Positions 58,167 to 64,000 of a DNA stretch of 64,000 bases are shown in pieces. The position numbers and the translations under genes are program-made. How positions within the stretch are numbered: the stretch's first letter is position 1; each line of letters starts with the position of its first letter. The stretch is from Kaistella carnis (GTDB taxonomy: Bacteria > Bacteroidota > Bacteroidia > Flavobacteriales > Weeksellaceae). The stretch spans positions 2,294,001 through 2,358,000 of the forward strand of contig NZ_CP034159.1 in NCBI RefSeq assembly GCF_003860585.1, in the 5' to 3' direction. The notes beneath the pieces were generated by a model that searched no databases, had not been told where the DNA came from, and saw only the letters and a list, made by a program, of their open reading frames with translations.

Positions 58167-59918
58167 TTAATTAATTAAAATTTCTTCCTTTGGATATTGA
58201 TAATTATGATATTTCTCCCGCTTCATCATAGCGATCAAAAGAGAGAACATGCTTACCCTGCCTATAAACATCATGGCGATAATGATCAGTTTTCCAGCGG
58301 AGGAGAGATTGGGAGTGGTGTTAACGCTTTGACCCACTGTAGAGAAGGCTGAAAATGCTTCAAAAGCTAAGGTTAATAAATCTTTATCGGGCTCTACGAT
58401 AACCAGAAGAAAGATTCCTATTCCTAAAACAAGCAGAGATAATGCAATAATAGCAAAGGCTCTGCGTATTGAATGTTCTCCGATTTCCCGACGATAAATT
58501 TCTGTTCTTTTTTTACCTTTTGCTAGACTGATAATATTGAGAACAGCGATCGCAAAAGTACTGGTTTTAATTCCGCCTCCGGTTGAAGCCGGCGAGGCAC
58601 CGATCCACATTAAAAATATGCAGATCATTAAAGTCGGCGCCGATATCAAACTGACATCTACGGTATTAAATCCCGCAGTTCTGTTATTCGCAGAGATAAA
58701 AAATGCTTCAATCAAGGCACCAAAAGTAGAGTGCTCTTTCAAAGCTCCATTATATTCGAATAAATAAATAAACACGGTCCCGAATAGAAGAAGCAGAAAA
58801 GTGGTTGTTAAAATAATTCGCGAATTTAGATTGATCACCCACGGAGTATGATGAAGTTTCTCTTTGCTGAAAAAGGAGAGAAAGAGATTTCTGATCAAAT
58901 GTTTAACATATTTGTAAACGTTATATACGATGGGAAAGCCAAGTCCACCGAAAATAAACAACGATGCTACGGTAAAATGTAAACCATAGTTGAATTGATA
59001 ACCTGGTTCATACAAATTACCGCTTAACGTAGAAAATCCGGCATTACAAAACGCAGAAATCGCATGGAATATGGAAAAGAAAATTCCTTTATTCACCGAA
59101 CCATCCAGTAGAGAAAGGTCCAAAGTGGAGTAAATGAAAACTGCGCCTAAAGCTTCTACGATCACCGTAATGATAATGATAATCTTAAGGGTGTTAAAAA
59201 CCTCGCCCAATTTATCAGAACTCGTCATTTCGCCCAGACTGATCTGGTTTTCGTAAGAAGAACCGCCGCGGAAAAAGTAACTGAAATAGCTCGCAAAAGT
59301 CATAATTCCCAAACCACCAATCTGAATGAGGGAAATGATGATAATCTTACCAAAAAGTGTAAAATCTTTTGCGGTATCCAAAACAATCAATCCTGTTACG
59401 CATACCGCACTGGTGGCAGTAAAAAGTGCATCTAAAGGTTTTATGCCATTTACCGTCGCATTAGGCATCATAAGTAATGCGGTTCCGAACAAAATAATAA
59501 ATAGAAAACTTAAGATGAAAAGCTGCGCCGGATTAATAAAAGTCCTTTTAAAATTAATGTTTAAACTGGAAAAATCCCGAATGAAACACAGTACAATCAG
59601 CACATATAAAAGCCGAAGATTAAAGAATTGAAAGGTTCGCGTAGAGAAAAAATTATATTCAAAACGCGCCATATAATACACGACAATTAAGGTGGTCACG
59701 ATAATTTCTAAGGGCCAGATCTTCCGGGTAGCGGGACTTTTCTTATAAAAATTGTAATATAGTATATTGAAAAGCGTCAGAATAAAACTGAAATCATAAA
59801 AATAGATGATTTGACTTCGGAAGAGGAATTCCTCAAAAAAACCCGTCTCCACGATCATAATCAAAACTGCGAGGAGACTCGTGTAAAAAGAAAAGAGATT
59901 TAGTTTTTTATTCCACAT
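58167..59918 (-). CDS. Trk/Ktr-type potassium uptake membrane subunit
   Basis: The protein forms the K+-conducting channel. The 583-residue product has four P-loop repeats with selectivity-filter glycines in AVCVTGLI, AFCNAGFST, NRTAGFNT and FSTVGQSVN. It carries about four additional N-terminal membrane helices (residues 1-120) before the first repeat compared with KtrB, a layout seen in Bacteroidota homologues. It is coupled with the RCK gene downstream. Confidence 0.92.
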   Translation of the reverse strand: MWNKKLNLFSFYTSLLAVLIMIVETGFFEEFLFRSQIIYFYDFSFILTLFNILYYNFYKKSPATRKIWPLEIIVTTLIVVYYMARFEYNFFSTRTFQFFNLRLLYVLIVLCFIRDFSSLNINFKRTFINPAQLFILSFLFIILFGTALLMMPNATVNGIKPLDALFTATSAVCVTGLIVLDTAKDFTLFGKIIIISLIQIGGLGIMTFASYFSYFFRGGSSYENQISLGEMTSSDKLGEVFNTLKIIIIITVIVEALGAVFIYSTLDLSLLDGSVNKGIFFSIFHAISAFCNAGFSTLSGNLYEPGYQFNYGLHFTVASLFIFGGLGFPIVYNVYKYVKHLIRNLFLSFFSKEKLHHTPWVINLNSRIILTTTFLLLLFGTVFIYLFEYNGALKEHSTFGALIEAFFISANNRTAGFNTVDVSLISAPTLMICIFLMWIGASPASTGGGIKTSTFAIAVLNIISLAKGKKRTEIYRREIGEHSIRRAFAIIALSLLVLGIGIFLLVIVEPDKDLLTLAFEAFSAFSTVGQSVNTTPNLSSAGKLIIIAMMFIGRVSMFSLLIAMMKREKYHNYQYPKEEILIN

Positions 59919-60079
59919 GAGTCAGATGTAAGTTGCAAAAGTATTTTAACAATTTAATTTATACGAATGTAAATAAATTTCAAGTAAAACGGCGAAAAAA
60001 GCTTTTTAATAAAAGAAATTATAGAAAGATTTTCGACACACATTCTATTTTGCGTATTTTTACACCAACTCATTTTACC

Positions 60080-61111
60080 ATGTACAAATCCATTATTCGC
60101 CCTATTTTTTTCAAGTTCGACCCGGAAGAAGTTCATTATTTTACTTTTTCATTATTAAAGAATTTTCCTTTTCTAGCAAAGATTTTTCTGCCCAAACCCA
60201 TTGAAGATAAAAGACTGGAAAGAGAAGTTTTCGGTTTAAAGTTTAAAAATCCCGTGGGTTTAGCTGCAGGTTTTGATAAAGATGCAAAAATGTTCACCGA
60301 ACTTGCAGATTTAGGATTTGGTTTTATAGAAATCGGAACATTAACACCGAAACCTCAGGACGGAAATCCTAAAAAAAGATTGTTCCGATTAAAAGAAGAT
60401 TCTGCAATTATCAACCGAATGGGTTTCAATAATGGTGGAGTAGATGCGGCGGTAGAACGGTTAAAGAAAAATAAAAATGTGCTCATCGGCGGAAATATTG
60501 GTAAAAACAAGATCACGCCAAACGAAGAAGCTGTGAACGACTACATCATTTGCTTTAAAAAATTATTTGATCACGTTGATTATTTTGTAGTGAATGTGAG
60601 TTCACCAAATACGCCTAATCTGCGCGAACTTCAAGACAAAGAACCTTTAACAAAACTGCTTGGAACACTGCAACAATTGAATCTAACAAAGAAAAATCCG
60701 AAGCCTATTCTCTTGAAAATTGCACCCGATTTAAGTGATGATCAGCTTTTAGATATTATTGATATTGTGAAAGACACGAAAATTGCGGGCGTCATTGCGA
60801 CGAATACCACACTTTCCCGCGAAAATTTAGTTTCAGAAAACAAAAATGAAACGGGTGGACTTTCCGGGAAACCGTTAACAAAAAGATCCACGGAAGTCAT
60901 TCGTTTTCTTTCCGAAAAGAGTGGAAAAGCTTTCCCAATCGTCGGCGTTGGTGGAATTCATACCGCGGAAGATGCTTTGGAGAAGCTTGAAGCTGGAGCG
61001 AGTTTGGTACAGCTTTACACGGGATTTATTTATGAAGGACCTGCGCTAATTCATGAGATCAACGCAAAGCTTCTTAAAAATTATAGCTCAGCGCCAAACC
61101 GTCTCCAGTAA
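60080..61111 (+). CDS. pyrD: Dihydroorotate dehydrogenase (quinone), class 2
   Basis: The enzyme oxidises dihydroorotate to orotate in pyrimidine synthesis, using the quinone pool. The 343-residue product from this ATG has the N-terminal amphipathic membrane-binding helices ([20 protein letters not shown]), FMN-binding [11 protein letters not shown], and the catalytic serine in [14 protein letters not shown] typical of class 2. The frame is open 49 codons upstream, but class 2 proteins begin here. The last 13 codons overlap the convergent paralogue B gene and end in an atypical [10 protein letters not shown]. Confidence 0.94.
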   Translation: MYKSIIRPIFFKFDPEEVHYFTFSLLKNFPFLAKIFLPKPIEDKRLEREVFGLKFKNPVGLAAGFDKDAKMFTELADLGFGFIEIGTLTPKPQDGNPKKRLFRLKEDSAIINRMGFNNGGVDAAVERLKKNKNVLIGGNIGKNKITPNEEAVNDYIICFKKLFDHVDYFVVNVSSPNTPNLRELQDKEPLTKLLGTLQQLNLTKKNPKPILLKIAPDLSDDQLLDIIDIVKDTKIAGVIATNTTLSRENLVSENKNETGGLSGKPLTKRSTEVIRFLSEKSGKAFPIVGVGGIHTAEDALEKLEAGASLVQLYTGFIYEGPALIHEINAKLLKNYSSAPNRLQ

Positions 61112-61577
61112 AATTGAATTGATAGTAATTTTGAGATTTGGGCTCAAAGCTGTTTTCGGCTTGCACCCCTTTCTTCACTTTCTTGTTTCCGATAATTGCA
61201 AGCGGAACGGCTACTGCAACCAGTCCAATTCCTAATCCAACGAAAGTCCAGCCGGGTTTTTTACCTTTGAACTTTATCATTTGTCCCGTGTCTGCATTAT
61301 AATAAATTCCCGAGTTTTTTTCTGAAAGTGCGTTTGGAAGTCCTGCGCCTATTAATATGCCTCCAGCAAAACCTATAATATTAGCGGTTGTTTTCAAACC
61401 GCGACCATCTTTGATATAACTTTTTGCAGCAGGATTCTGAAACTGTTGTTTGTATTCAGACATTTTATATTCAACACCGCTCACTTCAAATCTCCGTCCA
61501 CTCTTAGACAAAGTAATTTGTTGGGAGAATGAAAAGCAGAATAATAAAATGGTAAATAAAATAGAGATTTTTTTCAT
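61074..61577 (-). CDS. Exported protein, paralogue B
   Basis: The 167-residue product has a signal peptide ([18 protein letters not shown]) and the same layout as paralogue A at 56940: [14 protein letters not shown], a glycine-rich hydrophobic segment [12 protein letters not shown], a second hydrophobic segment [16 protein letters not shown], and ends [10 protein letters not shown]. No named family. Its 3' end overlaps that of the convergent pyrD by 38 bp. A functional pair with A is possible; TrkH/KtrA and pyrD lie between them. Confidence 0.7.
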   Translation of the reverse strand: MKKISILFTILLFCFSFSQQITLSKSGRRFEVSGVEYKMSEYKQQFQNPAAKSYIKDGRGLKTTANIIGFAGGILIGAGLPNALSEKNSGIYYNADTGQMIKFKGKKPGWTFVGLGIGLVAVAVPLAIIGNKKVKKGVQAENSFEPKSQNYYQFNFTGDGLALSYNF

Positions 61578-61604
61578 TTAATTTTTTGACTAAAGTATTG
61601 AAAA

Positions 61605-62849
61605 TTAAATGAAAAATTCCGTTACCGTATAAATTATCAATCCAACCAAACCACCCACAATAGTTCCGTTCACACGAATAAACTGTAAATCTTTTCCAAC
61701 CTCCAACTCTAGTTTTGCGCTGAGTTCTTTGCCTTCCCAATTTCCCACCGTAGAACTTATTAAACCGCCGAATTGATGGGTGTTTTTCAGAATATATTTA
61801 TAAGCTGTGGCACGAACCCAACCATCAATTTTATTCTGAAACTTTTCGTCGGTCTGTAGATTTTGAGAAAGTTCACTTAGATTTTTTTGAATGTAATTTT
61901 TTAAAGCAGAATGTTCCTCTTCGAGTTCTTTCGACAATGATTTTTTAATCGAATTCCAAATGTCAAGAGAATATTGTGTGATTTTGTCAGAGGTTAAAAA
62001 ATCGTTTTTAATCGTGGCAAATTCTTGCATCCATTTTTCTTCAGTCTGAATTTCTTTTGAAAAAGAATAAAGTTTGTCCGTAATTTCCTTTCTTAAAGAA
62101 TGATCTTCGTTCAGTTCAACTTCTTCAAAATATTTAGAAAGGCCATTTGTAATTTTGTCTGCAATGCTGTCGTCAACAAACTTCGGAATCAAAAAATAGC
62201 TTTCACTCTTCACCCTTTCCTTTACCATATCCTGATTGTTCAAAACATATTCTTTGATTTGTTTTGAAAGGTTAGTGATGAAGCGCTGATGGTCTTCTTT
62301 GTCTAAGATATAGTGGAGTCCATTGCCAATAATCTGGTTAATCTTTACATCATCGGTCATTTCTTTCGCCTTTTTACCAATGAAATTCACCACTTCCTTA
62401 TCGTCTAATTTATTTAATATATCTAAAATGATATTGGAAAGTTCGCGCATTAAATTTTCCTGATTGTTTTTTTTTGCAAGCCAGTCGCCCACGAAATTTG
62501 AAATTTTAATTTTTTGAATATAGGGACGAATATTTTCAGGAGAGAGAAAATTTTCAACCACGAAGTTGCCAAGATTGTCTCCAATTCTTTCCTTGCTGTT
62601 TTCAATTAAATTGGTGTGTGGAATTCTAATGCCGAGTGGATAATGGAAAAGTGCCGTAACCGCAAACCAATCTGCTAATGCACCAACCATCGCAGCTTCG
62701 GAAAAGGCACGAATATAGCCGATCCAATGGGCAGGATTTTTCTTTTCTAATATGGTCATGAGTATAAAAACAAGTGCCATCAAAACAAAGAGTCCTGTGG
62801 CAAACATTTTATAGTTTCGTAATTGGATTTTTTTCTGTGCGTCGTTCAT
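61605..62849 (-). CDS. DUF445-family membrane protein
   Basis: The 414-residue protein has two N-terminal membrane helices, a conserved GALADWFAVTALFHYPLGIRIPHT motif region (about 55-78), a long helical cytoplasmic middle, and a C-terminal membrane helix (GTIVGGLVGLIIYTVTEFF). Function of the family is unknown. It lies 27 bp upstream of paralogue B on the same strand and is probably cotranscribed. Confidence 0.9.
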   Translation of the reverse strand: MNDAQKKIQLRNYKMFATGLFVLMALVFILMTILEKKNPAHWIGYIRAFSEAAMVGALADWFAVTALFHYPLGIRIPHTNLIENSKERIGDNLGNFVVENFLSPENIRPYIQKIKISNFVGDWLAKKNNQENLMRELSNIILDILNKLDDKEVVNFIGKKAKEMTDDVKINQIIGNGLHYILDKEDHQRFITNLSKQIKEYVLNNQDMVKERVKSESYFLIPKFVDDSIADKITNGLSKYFEEVELNEDHSLRKEITDKLYSFSKEIQTEEKWMQEFATIKNDFLTSDKITQYSLDIWNSIKKSLSKELEEEHSALKNYIQKNLSELSQNLQTDEKFQNKIDGWVRATAYKYILKNTHQFGGLISSTVGNWEGKELSAKLELEVGKDLQFIRVNGTIVGGLVGLIIYTVTEFFI

Positions 62850-63103
62850 TAATTCAAATTTAAGGAATTAAATTTTTTAAGGTGTAAAATTTTAAAATTT
62901 ATCTTTTTCAAACACAATTTCGATAAGCGCTATTTCTTGTAAGAAACGCGAAACAGAAATATTGAGAACGTGTTCCAGTCGTGGCAAACCTTTTGTTGCT
63001 CATAATCGTATTTTAAATTGTAAGGTTCATTCCTTTAAGTTTCATGTTTTATAATTGAAGGAAAAAGAACAGCAGAATTAACGTACTAAACAATTTAAAA
63101 ATA

Positions 63104-63664
63104 ATGAAACCAATAATTTTTATGCTATTCTGTCTATCCTTGCAGATGTGCTCACAAGTTAAGCAATCAGAAAAATCTAACCCGATTAAAAATTCAACTT
63201 CAATGGAAAATTCTACAACACCAAAAGAAAATCCTTATTATTCCAGAACCGACCGTACAAAACTCGATGTTCCAAATTCTGAATGGAAAAAAATCCTCTC
63301 TCCGGAAGTTTACGCAGTAGCGCGCGAAGCAGATACTGAAAGACCCGGCACCGGAAAATACAACCAGTTTGATGAATTGGGAGAATATTACTGCGTGGTC
63401 TGTGGGAATCATTTATTCCGGTCAGATGCTAAGTTTTCCTCAACCTGTGGTTGGCCAAGTTTTTTTGAAGCCGATAAAGAAGGGGTAATCTACAAGAGAG
63501 ATTCCACCTACGGAATGGAACGAACAGAGGTCCTTTGTAAACGATGTGATTCACATTTAGGCCACGTTTTTAATGACGGACCGCCACCAACAGGAACGCG
63601 GTTCTGCATGAATTCAGTAAGTCTGGATTTTGAACCTGATTCGAAAACAACAGCAAGTAAATAA
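63104..63664 (+). CDS. msrB: Lipoprotein-type peptide methionine-(R)-sulfoxide reductase
   Basis: MsrB reduces methionine-R-sulfoxide in proteins. The 186-residue product has a lipoprotein signal (MKPIIFMLFCLSLQMC), so it acts outside the cytoplasm. The MsrB domain has two zinc CxxC pairs (CVVC, CKRC) and the catalytic cysteine in TRFCMNSVSLDF. It repairs envelope proteins. A strong terminator follows. Confidence 0.93.
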   Translation: MKPIIFMLFCLSLQMCSQVKQSEKSNPIKNSTSMENSTTPKENPYYSRTDRTKLDVPNSEWKKILSPEVYAVAREADTERPGTGKYNQFDELGEYYCVVCGNHLFRSDAKFSSTCGWPSFFEADKEGVIYKRDSTYGMERTEVLCKRCDSHLGHVFNDGPPPTGTRFCMNSVSLDFEPDSKTTASK

Positions 63665-63666
63665 TA

Positions 63667-63700
63667 AAAATGCAGCGAATTTAAACGCTGCATTTTTTTT
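63667..63700. terminator. Bidirectional terminator between msrB and the HRC-repeat gene
   Basis: AAAATGCAGCG-AATTTAAA-CGCTGCATTTT with T-runs on both strands lies between two convergent genes. Confidence 0.85.
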
Positions 63701-63717
63701 ATCAATATCTTTTAACT

Positions 63718-64000
63718 TTATGTTAAAGGTGCACCAACCTGCAAATCACATCGGTGATGAGCCTCGCCGTGTGGCGGATTAGTGGCAGGTTTTGGACCTA
63801 CCGAAGTGGCAGGACTCAGAGAAGGTGAAATTGGGGTGGTATTGAATCCTGTGTTGGTCTGCATTTGTTGTGGAGCTGGTTGTGGTGCCATATTCTGTTC
63901 CGGCGCGCTGTCAATAGGCGCTCCTACCGGAATTTCACATCGGTGATATGGTTGCCCATGCTCAGGATTGAGCGCAGGTTTGTCGCTGGACGAATTTGCT
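63718..64000 (-). CDS. C-terminal part of an HRC-repeat protein, cut by the window edge
   Basis: The gene enters from the right edge on the minus strand; 93 codons and the TAA at 63718-63720 are visible. The protein ends with two copies of a motif, KPALNPEHGQPYHRCEIPVG and KPATNPPHGEAHHRCDLQVG, joined by a Pro/Gln/Thr-rich linker. The pattern NPxHGxxxHRCxxxVGAPL is one I recall in flavobacterial exported proteins. Function unknown. The paired His and Cys could bind metal, an inference. Confidence 0.75.
   Translation of the reverse strand, partial: ANSSSDKPALNPEHGQPYHRCEIPVGAPIDSAPEQNMAPQPAPQQMQTNTGFNTTPISPSLSPATSVGPKPATNPPHGEAHHRCDLQVGAPLT

Noticed and set aside
59933..60079. Extended N-terminus of PyrD
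   Set aside because: Class 2 enzymes begin with the amphipathic helices that follow the ATG at 60080; the 49 upstream codons are lysine-rich and AT-rich spacer.

Overview
The window is a 64 kb piece of a Bacteroidota chromosome, most likely from the order Flavobacteriales and probably the Chryseobacterium/Kaistella group. This is inferred from low GC, TAnnTTTG-type -7 promoter boxes, families typical of Bacteroidota (DUF3078, DUF885, group 3 truncated globin, IS1182 transposase, DUF3871-like), and gene forms typical of flavobacteria such as an endonuclease III without an iron-sulfur cluster. The taxonomic call rests on protein resemblance only.

Left part (1-23 kb), housekeeping. A tightly overlapping minus-strand operon builds the rod-shape elongation machine (mreB-mreC-mreD-mrdA-rodA). 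It diverges from a plus-strand tetrapyrrole operon (hemA-hemC-hemD-hemE). Then follow a broken GNAT acetyltransferase, a META/HslJ lipoprotein, hflX, glutaminase, a truncated globin, a CxxCxxCC protein, a small exported Met/Glu/Lys-rich protein, an IS1182-family insertion sequence, gdhA, dprA, a rhomboid protease, a DUF3078 protein and a ComM/YifB ATPase.

Middle part (23.2-45.0 kb), a 21.8 kb integrative island. It sits in the T-loop end of a tRNA-Val(UAC) gene. It is bounded by 138/140 bp near-identical direct repeats, each containing a complete tRNA-Val(GAC) gene plus the 3' end of tRNA-Val(UAC). A tyrosine recombinase lies at the right edge. No relaxase, type IV secretion or virion genes are visible. 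Cargo, left to right: a small unknown protein; a membrane/Sel1 three-gene operon facing an Xre regulator; an unknown protein with a C-terminal domain seen in other Bacteroidota; a RadC-like JAMM protein; a possible OB-fold protein; an SRAP (HMCES/YedK) protein; a five-gene plus-strand operon (type III methyltransferase, Fic, type III restriction helicase-nuclease, DUF488 fusion, and a protein ending in a perfect sliding-clamp-binding motif); a DUF3871-like protein with a RecA-like ATPase behind a leader that ends in an intrinsic terminator; and a large unclassified helicase. The five-gene operon is the best candidate for a new or composite defence system.

Right part (45-64 kb), housekeeping again: folC, a tonB-exbD-exbB energiser, a DUF885 lipoprotein, nth and bcp (divergent), a cysteine desulfurase, a serine hydrolase, glyS, a Trk/Ktr potassium uptake pair, pyrD, a pair of paralogous exported proteins, DUF445, a lipoprotein-type MsrB, and the C-terminal end of a protein carrying HRC-type repeats that runs off the window.

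All functions are read from motifs and family resemblance. No database search or computation was run.
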